This document shows positions 23,775 through 33,439 of a stretch of DNA of 64,000 bases, piece by piece. The notes below the pieces were generated by a model, which did not search any database, was not told where the DNA came from, and worked only from the letters and a program-made list of their open reading frames with translations. The DNA lies in the NCBI GenBank assembly GCA_007922195.1, contig ML681992.1, positions 44,655,558 through 44,719,557 on the forward strand, read 5' to 3'. Source of the stretch: Podocnemis expansa (Eukaryota; Chordata; Testudines; Podocnemididae). Position numbers and translations under genes: made by a program. The number at the start of each line of letters is the position of its first letter. Positions within the stretch are counted from its first letter, which is position 1.

Positions 23775-24173
23775 CAGACCCATAACTAGGGTGGGGTGAA
23801 TGGGGCAAAGACCTTGGTGGAGAATTTTAAAGGGCAGCCACCAGAACCTCCCTGGCCTGGAAGAGGAATGTGCTTTAGGCGCATTCCTCCTGGAGCCGGT
23901 AGGGGCTGGGGGAGTTTCCCCCGCCCTGCCTGGAACGTCCCTGGCTTCTGTGGCCCAGTGGCAGGGGAAGCACCCTCCTGCTAGTTCTTGGTTGCTCTCC
24001 CCTGGCGGCAGGGGTAGTACCCCCACTGGGTCTCCAGACACTCTGGCCTGGCAGCGGGGAAGGCACCTCCCCCCCCCATCTGGAAGGATCAGGCCCCGGA
24101 CCGGATTGGGGCCAGGGGGGAGCACCTTTCCGCCTTCCTGCCCCAGGTGCTGGAAGCCATAGTTACGTCTCTG
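23775..24173. mobile_element. Probable non-autonomous hAT transposon
   Basis: The left end CAGACCCATAACTAGGG and right end CATAGTTACGTCTCTG are rough complements. The flanks CACTAGCA and CACCAAGA match at only five of eight positions. It interrupts PLE coding sequence, which supports an insertion here. Confidence 0.5.
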
Positions 24174-24700
24174 CACCAAGAACTACAAACCAAACTACAG
24201 AACCATTAAAGCAGTCACATATCCATGCAAAAAAACCACATTGCCAACTTTGCCTACATATCTGCACAAAAGTCACCATCCCAGGACCTAATCAGCCCAG
24301 CTACTCCATCAACAGCCCATTTACCTGCTCATCCACTAATGTGATTAATGCCATCATGTGCCAGAAATTTCCCCCTGCCTTATATATTATACAAATAGGA
24401 CAGTCTCTGTGCAAAAGAATAAATGGGCACAAATCTGACATCAGAAATTGCAACATTCAAAAACCAGTAAGGGAACACTTCAATCTCCCTGCTCACTCCA
24501 TTGATAATTTGTTAACAGCTGTGCTCAAACAAATGGATAACAAATCAAAGCTTCAAAGAGAATCTGCAGAATTGGAATTCCTACACAGATTTGACACCAT
24601 TGCCTTAGGGTTAAATAGGGACTGCAGATTTATTAATTTAAATCACAACAGGTTATTTGAACTGACCTTCCTCTGTATGCTCTTCCTTAGTGTTTGAATC
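24174..24700 (+). pseudogene. PLE 1 GIY-YIG endonuclease, degraded
   Basis: The readable frame has INAIMCQKFPPALYIIQIGQ, then SLCKRINGHKSDI and PVREHFNLPAHSIDNLL, ending near GLNRDCRFINLNHNR. The order matches the Penelope GIY-YIG module: the YIGQTGQ loop appears here as YIIQIGQ, followed by the KRIN-H-SDI helix and the EHF block. The core Gly-Ile-Tyr spacing is damaged, so activity is unlikely. A cleaner copy is at 31304-31615. Confidence 0.85.
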
Positions 24701-24805
24701 TAAACAACTGCTTTGATTTGTTTTAACAGTCTGGCCTGATCCTATGACTTACACTTCCCTGCATTTATTTTCTTCCCATTCTGTAAATTCCCCATCTTCA
24801 AGCAT

Positions 24806-24834
24806 CTGACAATGTGGGATTTTCGTCCACGAAA
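24806..24834 (+). ncRNA. Hammerhead-ribozyme-like core in PLE 1 tail, decayed
   Basis: CTGACAA (24806-24812) stands where CTGANGA is expected, with one core G changed. A GTGGG ... CCAC stem and GAAA (24831-24834) follow. Loss of the core G predicts no cleavage. Confidence 0.45.
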
Positions 24835-24928
24835 GCTCATGAGATAAATAAATTTGTTAGTCTCTAAAAGTGCCACAGGACTCCTTGTTTGTTATGCTGA
24901 TTAGACTAACACAGCTACCCCTTTGGAA

Positions 24929-25753
24929 CTTGCGACAGATGTGATGGTCTTATGTTTTCTGTGTATTGTATCTTTCAATTTCTAGTAATGTTTCACATAT
25001 GCAGAGCTTCTTGTCTGTTTTGTTCCCAAGCTTGCACAGTGCCTATAAATCAGATGTATAGACAGACTTTGCTCTTTCATGGAGATTGACTTTGTGTACT
25101 TTTTGGTTGCTTTCCTTTGTCAAAAATAAAACCCATTTGAGGATGAAAATATATACTTTGTATATGGAAGCGTAACATTTCCTTCTACAGTGAAAACAGA
25201 GTGAGATTGGAAGAAAGATCCAATAAATGAAAATTCTGCATTTTGTACTTCTGTAGCTTGCTAGTTTTGTAGCTCCAGGCTGCAGCTGCCCACCCCCTGT
25301 CCCCCTAGGACCAGGCAGCAAGTAGCCACTTCAGCTACTCCAGGCTGCATGTAGCACGTGGCTCCTGGCTGCACACCAGCACCAGGCAGGTGGCAATAGG
25401 CCTGATCTTGGACAGCAGCAGGGGATTGCAGGCAATTTGAATAAGGGGTTAGAAACCCCCGATCTAGACCATCTCCTCACTTTGAGGAAGGACTAAGTAC
25501 CCTTAGACCAACCCTGGTAGGTGTTTGTATGGCTTTAAATTCCAGCCGTCAATTCCTGTTAGCTATGCTCTGTTAAAGAATCCTTTTAACACCCAGTATT
25601 TCCAAACCTTGAAAGTATTTGTGTTCCACAATCAAACAGATGTGAGACACAACATAGAAAGGCCAATGAGCAGTTATAGAGAATGTACTCCAATATCTTT
25701 TAAGTGAAGGCTGTGAAAGTGCCTCTAAGGCCTTCCAGTTATCTAATCTCCTC
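24929..25753. other. Intergenic sequence, unassigned
   Basis: I see no gene and no repeat with clear edges. A GC-richer patch lies near 25260-25460. Confidence 0.4.
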
Positions 25754-26271
25754 GGCTATGTCTACACTTAGAAGGTTAGCTCAAATTAACTTGATTTGAG
25801 CTAATTAATTTGAACTAATAATGATTAGTTCGAATTAAGTTAACTCGAACTAACATGGCCCCATTAGAAACCCAATTCAAACCAGTGCGTCCACGGACAG
25901 GACTTGCTAGTTCAAATTAGGAGAGGGGCACCATGGGAGGTGTGGCAAGATGGCTTCCAAGAAGGGCCATGCCCCCACCCAATATATAGAAAGAGGAAGG
26001 CACCGTAGAAGGAAGAAGGTCAAAAAGAGTTAATTTGAATTAATGGTTAGTTCGAATTAACATGGCTACACTGGGTTAATTTGAACTAATAAGTTCGAAT
26101 TAACTGTTATTTCAAAGTTAGCCCAGGTTTTATAACTTTGAAGTTGGCTTTCACCCTTTTGAACTAACGACTTCCTTAAATCAAATTCATAAAAGCCTGT
26201 TTAGCCATGCATTTATTTAATTTGAAGTGAGGCTCATTAATTCGAATTAAATTGTAAGGGTAGACATACGC
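25754..26271. mobile_element. Palindromic DNA transposon, GGCTATGTCTACAC terminus
   Basis: It starts GGCTATGTCTACACTTA and ends near GGGTAGACATACGC. The arms repeat TTAGTTCGAATTAA. An inner block (GGGCACCATGGGAGGTGTGG, AAGGGCCATGCCCCCACC, CAATATATAGAAAGAGG) also occurs in 1612-2561, so both belong to one family although their arm words differ. Confidence 0.75.
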
Positions 26272-26589
26272 GTCCTTAGTAATAACAACTGCTATTTGTC
26301 TTACCTCCCCAACCTGAAAATCAATCTCCTAACTACAGAAAATCTCACTTGAGAAGAACCACTGACTGCTAGCAAGTGACTTGGATTCAAAAAAACTTCA
26401 GCAGCTGTATACACACACCACTACTGAAATGTGGACATAGCTGGGGTGAAGGACACTAGTCAACTACCATGCATCCATACATACCTACTCACCACACAGC
26501 ACTCCGTCATGATATGAGGTGTAATTCTGCCCAACGACACTAAGCAAACTCTTATTTTATCCCATGACCTTTAACAGCTATTCAGTAGG

Positions 26590-27114
26590 GGTGACAACCA
26601 TTTTAAAGAGCTCATCTAATCATCATCCCCTGCACAGAGAACTGCACCACATTCAATTCCAATGTCTGGAACAAGCTACATAGGGAAGTGATGGCTTCTC
26701 CATCTCTTGATGGCTTCAGCTCGAGGCTAGATGCCATTCTGAAAAACAGTTGAATCACTGGCACTGGGCACATGGGGCACAATCCTCGAGTGCAGCTGCT
26801 GACTTGTGGCCAGGCTGCCAGCCAGAAGCAGCAGGATCCAGCCCTGACCCCAGCTTGGGACTCAGAGCTGGGCCACTGGTAGCAGGAGGCTGATCTAAGC
26901 CCGATATGGAGACCCAGGGCCAGATTGGGCCGAGGGTGCAGGGCCAGCATGGCATGGGATGTGGCCCACACCCAGGCCTGAGATGTTTTTCAAGGCTGAG
27001 ACGCCCCTGCTGAAAGATAGGCTTTACCCAAATACAATTTATTGGGCTGGATACAGAAATAGGTGAAATGCAACATCCTGTGAGACTCGGGAAATCAGAC
27101 TAGATGATCTAACA
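26590..27114 (+). repeat. CR1-like 3' fragment split by a hAT element
   Basis: The reading before the hAT gives VWNKLHREVMASPSLDGF. After it come LYPNTIYWAG and ETREIRLDDLTE, following the CR1 ORF2 carboxy-terminal and 3' UTR pattern. It is interrupted at 26747-27009. Confidence 0.65.
26747..27009. mobile_element. Non-autonomous hAT transposon, CAGGGGCGTC family
   Basis: The left end CAGTTGAATCACTGGCACTG is mutated and the right end is GAGACGCCCCTG. The TSD is CTGAAAAA (26739-26746) and CTGAAAGA (27010-27017). The core carries CCAGATTGGGCC. Confidence 0.72.
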
Positions 27115-27900
27115 GAGGATTACTTACCAGTAAATGTCCTTCTCCGAGATGGGCTGGCTCACGTGCATTCTAACGCAGGTGTGTATGTGCCACAGTCAGG
27201 GCCAGCTCAAGGGGTTGTGGCACCAAAAACCAGCTTTTGCTTTTGCTTTTGCTTTTGCTTTTGCGCCCCCCTGGGGGGGTGCAGAACCCAGCCTCTGCTC
27301 TGGGCCAGCTCACCCAGCCCCCAGGGTGGGAAACAGCCAGCCCAAGAGCCAGGCTCCATTCTCCCGCCCCTCTTCTGGGCTGGTTGTTCTGCCCTAGGGG
27401 CAGGGAGGGCCAGCCTAGACGTGGGGCGAGAACGGAGTCCGCTCCATGGACTGGCCTGCTCCACCCCAGGGGGTGAAGTGGCTTCCTCAGGGGAGGGGTG
27501 GGAATGTGGGGTCCGGCTTCTGGGCCAACCTAGCTGACCCAGCCCTCAGAGCAGTAGCACCCCTAAGCTGAAGCACTCCAAGCCGTTGCCACACTGGCTC
27601 ATCAGTAGAGCTGGCCCCGGCCACAGTACACCATCATTCAGAAGCTTTTTGCTTTAGTCTGTCTCTGTAGGGTCAGTTGCCCATGCTCCCCTCAGTGCCA
27701 TGCTCTGGCCACGGTATATAGGTGGTGCTGACCCTGCCCCCTCCCTTCAGTCCCTTCTTTCCACTAACTCCAAAAAGTGGGGACTGAGGGAGGGTACAGA
27801 ATGTATGTGAGCAGCCCCTCTCGAAGAAGGACATTTACAGGTAAGTAACCCTCCATTTTCATTGAGCACTGCTCACATCCATTCTAATGCAGGTGACTCA
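27115..27900. repeat. DIRS-type terminal region with inverted repeats
   Basis: TTACTTACCAGTAAATGTCC (27122 on) recurs complemented as GGACATTTACAGGTAAGTAA (about 27831-27850). CGAGATGGGCTGGCTCACG recurs complemented next to it, and GCTCACATCCATTCTAATGC follows. The words GGCCACGGTATATAGGTGG and CTGACCCTGCCCCC also occur at both ends of the DIRS-like sequence at 40560-41110. A hAT (27197-27619) sits inside. Confidence 0.6.
27197..27619. mobile_element. Non-autonomous hAT transposon with (CTTTTG)n tract
   Basis: Termini are CAGGGCCAGCTC and GAGCTGGCCCCG. The exact TSD GCCACAGT lies at 27189-27196 and 27620-27627. A hexamer run of CTTTTG lies near 27235-27265. ORFs on both strands are composition artefacts. 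Confidence 0.9.
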
Positions 27901-27954
27901 CAGACCCTATATAGAATGGTGAGAGGAGTTACACTCTCCGTATTCGCAGCATGG

Positions 27955-28032
27955 CTCTTCCAAAGGCTGCATCATCCCTTGTCTGTTTGATGACGGCATA
28001 GTGCAAGTGATCCTGGAAGTTTTTGGAGACCA
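27955..28032 (-). pseudogene. DIRS 1 tyrosine recombinase, last block with the tyrosine
   Basis: The minus-strand reading SKNFQDHLHYAVIKQTRDD followed by AAFGRAMLRIRRV fits the end of DIRS recombinases, where the nucleophilic tyrosine follows HxxR by a few dozen residues. It is separated from the rest of the recombinase by the 4.2-kb CR1 insertion (28033-32215). Confidence 0.65.
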
Positions 28033-28206
28033 TTGAGAACAACTTCCTGGTACAAATGCTGGAGGAACCAACCTAGGGGCCTTGCACCTCTTGACCTGCT
28101 GCTCACAAACAGAGAAGAATTGATTGGGAAAGTAGAAGTGAATAGCAAGCTGGGCACCACTGACCATGAGATGGGAGAGTTCAGGATCCTGATCAAGGGA
28201 AGAAAG

Positions 28207-28973
28207 TGTAACCCCCCTGGGGTTTTAAGGAGTGTGGTCCCTTTAAATTTTTGCCCTGTGGGAGAGGTTGTGGAGCTGAGAAGGGGGCTGGGGCTGGAGC
28301 CGGAGGCCTGGGAAGGAGGAAGAGAGAGGGAGGCCCTGCCTGAAGCCAGGGAAGCCAGAGCAGCTGACCTGGGATGCCAGGCCAGCACCCACAGAAGGAC
28401 ACAGTGCTGGGAAGAGTTGCCCAAGGACAGAGCAGCATCCAGTGACCGGCCATCTGGAGCCGTGGAGCTGTGAGTACAGCACCTGGGACTCAGCGGGGAG
28501 GTTGTAGTTAGTTAAGTGGGGAGGGTGTCGCTCTGGGTTTGCAGAGAGTGGCAGAAGAGGCATCAGAGGGTTTTCTTTTGCTGGGAAAGTGCTGATGCCG
28601 AAGACTAGGAGTTGCTGGACTGAACTCTGGACTGGAACTGTGCTGGGACTCCTGAACTCGTGGTGCAGAAGCAGAGCTCACGTCTGCCTCCAGCCTGCTG
28701 CATTGTGGGGCCTTGCAGGGCTCTGTGTTAGCTGTTACCCTGTGTTACTGCTGCCCCATCTCCCCTGTTGGTTTCCCCTTTGCACTTCTGTAAATAAACC
28801 TTCCCCATTCCCGTAATCCCTGCACTATCCCAGTGTGTGTGTGGTCACTCTGGGGGTTTGGAACAGGTGCCCCTGGGGGCAAAGGGGCTCTCCTTGCTGT
28901 GTTCCCGTGCACACCCTTTCTCTGGTCAGAGCCGCCTGCAAGGCAGACTCAGTCTGGTTACGTGGGTGTTACA
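28207..28973 (+). mobile_element. Solo LTR inside CR1 1
   Basis: TGTAAC at the left and GTTACA at the right are complementary LTR edges. The 4-bp target duplication AAAG is at 28203-28206 and 28974-28977. An AATAAA lies near 28793. There is no internal viral coding sequence, so the unit is a solo LTR produced by recombination (inference). Confidence 0.75.
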
Positions 28974-29420
28974 AAAGGAAAGAAGCAGAACACAGACCCT
29001 GGACTTCAGAAAAGCAGATTTTGACTCCCTTAGGGAACTGATGGGCAGGATCTCTTGGAAGGCTAAGCTGAAGGGGTAAGGTGTCCAAGACAGCTGGCTG
29101 TGTTTTAAAGAAACCCTGCTAAGGGCACAGGAAGACACCATTCTGATATGCAGAAAGAACAGCAAATATGGAAGGTGCCCAGCATGGCTTGGTAGAGAAC
29201 TCTATGGTGAGCTGAAACACAAAAGGGAAGTTTACAGACATGGAAGCTTGGACAGTTGACTAGGGAGGCATATAAATATGTTGCTCAGGCCTGCAGGCAT
29301 AATATCAGAAAGGCCAAAGGGCAATTGGAGTTGCAGCTAGCAAAGGATGTGAAGGGGTTCTTCAAGTATATCAGTAACAAGAGCATGAAGGATGGTGTAG
29401 GTCCCTTACTGAATGGGGCA

Positions 29421-29867
29421 CAGGGCCATTCCTAAGGGGCCTCACTCACCCCCCACCCTGGCACTTGGGGGCATGGCCAGCTAGCCCGGGGGGGGGGGGG
29501 CAGGCCCCATGCCGGAGACCGGGTGAGCTGGCCAAAAGCGGCAGCCCAGTTCAGCACTGCCAGTCTCCCCCCAGCCACATGCACTGCTTTTGGCTCTGTG
29601 CTGGAGCAGTGGGGAGGGGACGGGAGGCAGCCAGCCAGGGGTAGCTATAAAGGCCCCATGCTGCCTCCTGTCCCCTCCCTGCTGCTCCAGCACAGAGCCA
29701 AAAGCAGCACATGTGACTGGGGGCAGACTGGCAGTGCTGAATTGGGCTGCTGCTTTTGGCCAGCTCGCCTGGTCCCCGGCATGGGGGGGGCAGCAGTGTG
29801 GGCCCCACTGGGCCTTCCAAAGTGTGGGGCACTGGGTGGCTGCCCCTCTTGCCTAAGGACAGGCCTG
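29421..29867. mobile_element. Fold-back hAT transposon inside CR1 1
   Basis: Termini are CAGGGCCATTCCTAAGG and CCTAAGGACAGGCCTG. The exact TSD ATGGGGCA lies at 29413-29420 and 29868-29875. From about 29470 to 29790 the interior is an inverted repeat: GTGCTGGAGCAG is answered by CTGCTCCAGCAC and GAGCTGGCCAAAAG by CTTTTGGCCAGCTC. ORFs on both strands come from this symmetry. Confidence 0.9.
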
Positions 29868-29875
29868 ATGGGGCA

Positions 29876-31135
29876 GGTATCCTCAGGGTGGATGATGTGG
29901 AAAAGGCTGAAGCACTCAGTGCTTTTTTTCACCTCAGTCTTCACAGTCAGGGTCAGCTCACAGGCTACTACACTGAGCAATGCAAAATGGAGAGAAGGTG
30001 AGCAGCCCTCGGTGATGAAAGGTCAGTATAGGAACTATTTACAGAAGTTGGATGTGCACAAGTCTATGAGGCTGGATGAACTGCATCCGAGGGTACTTCA
30101 GAGCCACTAGATATTATCTCTGAAAACTCAAGATGAAGAGGGGAGGTCCCAGATGATTGGGAAAGGGCAAATATAGTGGCTATCTTTAAGAAAAGGAAAA
30201 AGGAAGACCCGGGGAACTATAGAACAATCAGCCTCACCGTGATACCTGGAGAATCATGGAGCAGGTCCTCAAAGAATCCATTCTGAAACAGGAGGAAAAT
30301 AGAGTGATCAGGGACTGTCAGCATGGATTCATCAAGGGCAAATCATGCTTGACCAATCTGATTGCCTTCCGTGATGAGAAGACAGGATATGTGGATGCAG
30401 AAATAGCTGTCAGTGTAATATACCTGAACTTTAGCACAACTTTTGATACTGTTTCCCACAGCATCCTCGTCAGCAAGTTAAGGAAGTGTGGTTTGGATGA
30501 AGGGACCATAAGATAGATAGAAAGCTGGCTAGATCATCAGGCTCAGCAGGTAGGGATCAATGGCTCAATGTCTAGTTGGCTACCAGTAACTAGTGAAACG
30601 CCCCAAGGGTCGGTCGTGGTGCCAGTTGTGTTCATTAATTATCTGGATGATGGGATAGATTGCATGCTCTGTATATTTGCAGACGACACCAAGCTGGGGG
30701 AAATGACAAACAAACTGGAGGGCAGGGACAGGATTTGGGGAGACCTAGACAAATTGGAGCACTGGGCCAAACAAAATCTCATGAGTTTCAACAAGGAAAA
30801 GTGCAAAGTCCTGCACTTAGGATGGAAAAATCCCATGTACTGCTACAGGTTGGGGACCAATTGGCTAAGTAGCAGCACTGTCAGCAATATGGTCTTGTTG
30901 CCAAAAAGACCAATGGTATATTGGGATGCATCAGTAGGAGCGTTGCTAGCAGATCAAGGTATGTGATTATTCCCCTCTATTTGGTGCTGGTGAGGCTGCA
31001 TCTGGAATACTGTGTCCAGTTTTGGGCTCCACACTATGGAAAGGATGCGGACAAATTAGAGAGAATCCAGCAGAAGGCAACAAAAATGATTAGGGGGTTG
31101 GGGCACATGATTTACAAGGAGAGACTACACTTATA
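29876..31135 (+). pseudogene. CR1 1 ORF2 reverse transcriptase, broken
   Basis: The blocks EQVLKESILKQEENRVIRDC, QHGFIKGKSCLTNLIAF, YLNFSTTFDTVSHSIL, SETPQGSVVVPVVFINYLDD and LCIFADDTKLGEM follow the order of CR1 reverse transcriptase. FADD is the catalytic box. Then come HWAKQNLMSFNKEKCKVLHL and YLVLVRLHLEYCVQFWAP. An in-frame stop falls near 30515 and a frameshift near 30920. The active-site acidic residues are still readable, but the protein cannot be made as one chain. Confidence 0.93.
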
Positions 31136-31303
31136 CTCACCAGCAACTACAGATCTAACAACAGAAACACTGAAGCAGGCACACACCCCTGCAACAATCC
31201 ATGCTGCCAAGTCTGCCCACATATCTGCACAACAGATACCATCACAGGTCCTAATCAAGCCTGCCACTCCATCAAAGGCTCATTTACCTGCTCATCCACT
31301 AAT

Positions 31304-31615
31304 GTGGTCTATGCCATCATGTGCAAGAAATGCCCTAACACCTTATATATTGGACAAACAGGACAATCGCTGCACAAAAGGATTAATGAACACAGAGTTG
31401 ATATCAGAAATCACAGAACAAAGAAACCAGTTGCTGAGCACTTCCATCTTCCTAATCACTCGATAAATGATTTGTTAACGACTATCGTCAGAGATGTGGC
31501 TGGGACATCAAGACTTCAAAGAGAAACAGCTGAACGCGAATTAATATGCAAGCTAAACTCTGTGAAAGCAGGACTTAATCAAGACTATGGGTTCTTTTCC
31601 CATTACAAAAGGTAA
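31304..31615 (+). pseudogene. PLE 2 GIY-YIG endonuclease domain, best preserved copy
   Basis: An open frame reads MVYAIMCKKCPNTLYIGQTGQ, then SLHKRINEHRVDI, KKPVAEHFHLPNHSINDLL, and ERELICKLNSVKAGLNQDYG. VYAIMC-x-KC and LYIGQTGQ are the GIY-YIG signature, the Arg of KRIN is the expected catalytic arginine, and the Glu in AEHF is the expected metal ligand. Upstream Cys and His residues typical of PLE nucleases (CCQVCPHIC in another frame near 31200) are frameshifted away. The domain alone is intact, but the RT part is missing. Confidence 0.9.
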
Positions 31616-31751
31616 TTTGACTTCAGACTTCTCATGGTTTGAACCTAACAACCGCTCTGATTTGCTGTTACTGTATGACCTGATCCTATGTTTTACACCC
31701 CCTTGCATTTATTTTCATTCCATTCTGTAAGTTCACCCATCTTCGAAGCAT

Positions 31752-31780
31752 CTGACGAAGTGGGATTTTCTCCCATGAAA
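31752..31780 (+). ncRNA. Hammerhead-ribozyme-like core in PLE 2 tail
   Basis: CTGACGA (31752-31758), one extra A, GTGGG, loop, CCCAT and GAAA (31777-31780) follow the hammerhead core with a 5-bp stem II (one G-U pair). The short stem III and U-H cleavage site expected next are not kept (GCTCATGTGA), so the copy is probably inactive. Confidence 0.55.
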
Positions 31781-31845
31781 GCTCATGTGAAAAATAAATC
31801 TGTTAGTCTTAAAGTGCCACATGACTCCTTGTTTTTTAGGCTTGT

Positions 31846-32215
31846 TTAGTCTGCGGAAGAGAAGACTGAGAGGGGATTTGACAACGACCTTCAACTACTT
31901 GAAGAGGTGCTCCAAAGAGGCTGGAGCTAGGCAGTTCTCAGTAGTGACAGAGGACAGAACAAGGAGCAATGGTTTCAATATGCAGCTGGGGCAGTCGAGG
32001 TTGGATATTAGGAAAAACTTTCTCACTAGGAAGGTGGTGAAGCATTGGAATGGGTTACATAGGGAGGTGGTAGAGTCTCTGTCTTTGGAAACATGTAAGG
32101 CCCAGTCAGACAAAACCCAGGCTGAGATTATTTAGTGGGAGTGGTCCTGCTTTTAGCAGGGGGTTGGACTAGATGACCTCATGAGGTCCCTTCCAACCCC
32201 ATGATTCTATGATTC
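31846..32215 (+). pseudogene. CR1 1 ORF2 carboxy terminus and 3' UTR
   Basis: [34 protein letters not shown] and RKNFLTRKVVKHWNGLHREV form the conserved CR1 carboxy-terminal block. The 3' UTR follows with TTGGACTAGATGACCTCATG and the terminal octamer repeats. Confidence 0.92.
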
Positions 32216-33110
32216 TAAGAGAAAAGTGTGCACCGATGACCAGGTTGCTGCTCTGCAGACCTTCTGGATAGGCATCTTTGCTAGGAGGGCAGCTGAAGAG
32301 GCCTGGGCCCTGGTGGAGTGTGCCCTAATCTGGGCCGGCAGGGGCACCTTAGCATAGTAGTAGCAGTCTTTGACGTAACTGGTTATCCATGAAAATATGC
32401 CCTGTGACATTGCTGGTTGGCCTCTCGTGCATTTGGCAACCATGACGAAGAGTTGAGTGGACTTCCAGAAGGGTCTTATCCTGTTGATGTAGGTGGCAAG
32501 GGCCCTCCTAATGTCCAGGGTATGCCACCTTCTCTGGTTCTCCATTATGTGAAGTTAGGGGAACAACACAGTGAGGAAGTTGGCTTGATTGACAAGGAAG
32601 GGGGAGACCACCTTTGGCAGGACTGCTGGGTATAGTATGAGCTGTACCTTGTCTTTATAAAACGCCATGTAAGGTGCTTCTAAGGAGAGGGCCTGCAGCT
32701 CAGATACCCTCCTAGCCAAGGTGAAGGCCACTAGGAGACCCAACTTCCAGGACAGGACTAAAAGGAAGCATGAGTCCATGGGATCAAAGGGAGAACCCTC
32801 AGCCCATTAAGCTCCAGGTTCAGGTCCCACTGGGGGATTGGGTCACAGATTTGGGGATAGATCCTTTCTATCCCTTTGAGAAATATCAAAGTCATGGGGC
32901 ATGAGAAGGATGTGACCTCCTGAAAGGATTTGTGGAAAGCAGAGATTGCTGCTAGATGGACTCTGAGGGAGGCTAAAGCTAGCCCCTCACTCTTTAGGTG
33001 GAGAAGGTAATCTAGGATACCCTAGATAGGTGTGCTTTCTGGGGGGCTACACCTACTGATGCTGTCCAAGAGGTAAAACGTTTCCATTTCACCTTATATG
33101 TTGCCTTTGT
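32216..33110 (-). pseudogene. DIRS 1 tyrosine recombinase, main part
   Basis: The minus-strand reading has LVAFTLARRVSELQALSLEA, which carries the first catalytic arginine region, then HTLDIRRALATYINRIRPF, AMSQGIFSWITSYVKDC and RAHSTRAQASSAALLAK. HSTR (complement of 32309-32320) is the H-x-x-R box. The frame then reads CRAATWSSVHTF and stops at the CR1 1 junction, with the tyrosine block beyond it at 27955-28032. The recombinase joins DIRS DNA circles to the host genome; this one is a broken fossil. Confidence 0.85.
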
Positions 33111-33439
33111 GGAAGGTTTTTGCTCCCCACCAGGATCTCCTGGACCTCTCAGGAGTGTGCCCTCTCATCAGAGTTTAGCCATGGAACTTACAAGCCATCA
33201 GGTGTACAGACTCCAGGTCTGGGTGCTGAAGACACCCCCCTTCTCTGTGTCAGCAAATGCCTCCTAAATGGCAATGTCTTTGGAGGGGACACTGAGAGAT
33301 TGAGGAACATGCTGAACCAGATTTGGTGGGGTCAAGCTGGGGCTATCATGATTACACTCACCCTGTCTCTCTTGATCTTTAGCAGGACTCTGTGGATCAG
33401 GGGAATCAGGGGGAAGGCGGTAGAGTAGGGGACCATCCC

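Larger units (their letters stand above)
21985..23790 (+). pseudogene. PLE 1 reverse transcriptase, carboxy-terminal part, broken
   Basis: The conceptual reading gives PRTTPLLYLHYTDDIFI, whose YTDD is the RT catalytic box (motif C). After the first hAT insertion it continues RRDALEDFPREFNNFHP and EIHFLDTTV. After the second (23109-23560) it continues NNRTPLVINYNPKVKPLQHI and SRALGDRSLLTYRQPPNL. This order matches the RT thumb and linker of Penelope-like elements. Stop codons and frameshifts are present between blocks. The part amino-terminal to the YTDD block is absent, replaced by the inverted tail arm. Confidence 0.8.
21928..24928 (+). mobile_element. 5'-truncated Penelope-like element (PLE 1) with inverted 5' arm
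   Basis: The element opens with ACAAGGAGCCCTGTGGCAC ... AAAGACTAAC (21928-21962), the complement of its own 3' tail. It then enters reverse-transcriptase coding sequence, a GIY-YIG endonuclease and a forward tail ending GACTAACACAGCTACCCC. Three hAT-like insertions interrupt it, at 22076, 23109 and 23775. All frames are broken, so it is a fossil. PLEs encode an RT joined to a GIY-YIG nuclease and often carry terminal repeats in inverted order; the layout here agrees. Confidence 0.85.
31136..31845 (+). mobile_element. 5'-truncated PLE (PLE 2) inserted in CR1 1
   Basis: The insert splits the CR1 reading between KERL and [14 protein letters not shown]. It starts within the zinc-motif part of the PLE nuclease, runs through GIY-YIG and ends with the tail (GTTAGTCTTAAAGTGCCAC, then ACTCCTTG). 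A few bases of the CR1 target appear lost and no TSD is seen. Confidence 0.88.
28033..32215 (+). mobile_element. CR1 LINE (CR1 1), nearly complete ORF2 3' half, nested insertions
   Basis: The ORF2 reading starts at endonuclease-linker sequence (GLAPLDLLLTNREELIG), continues past an LTR insertion and a hAT insertion into the reverse transcriptase, and ends in the 3' UTR with tandem ATTCTATG-type octamers (32195-32215). A PLE interrupts it at 31130-31845. Frameshifts and stops are present. The host sequence on both sides is DIRS 1 recombinase. Confidence 0.9.

Noticed and set aside
23056..24179. Several GC-rich ORFs
   Set aside because: They lie in non-autonomous hAT cores, with composition-driven open frames on both strands.
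29481..30110. ORF of 195 codons on the plus strand
   Set aside because: It crosses from the fold-back hAT into CR1 sequence, so it is a chimera of two repeats.
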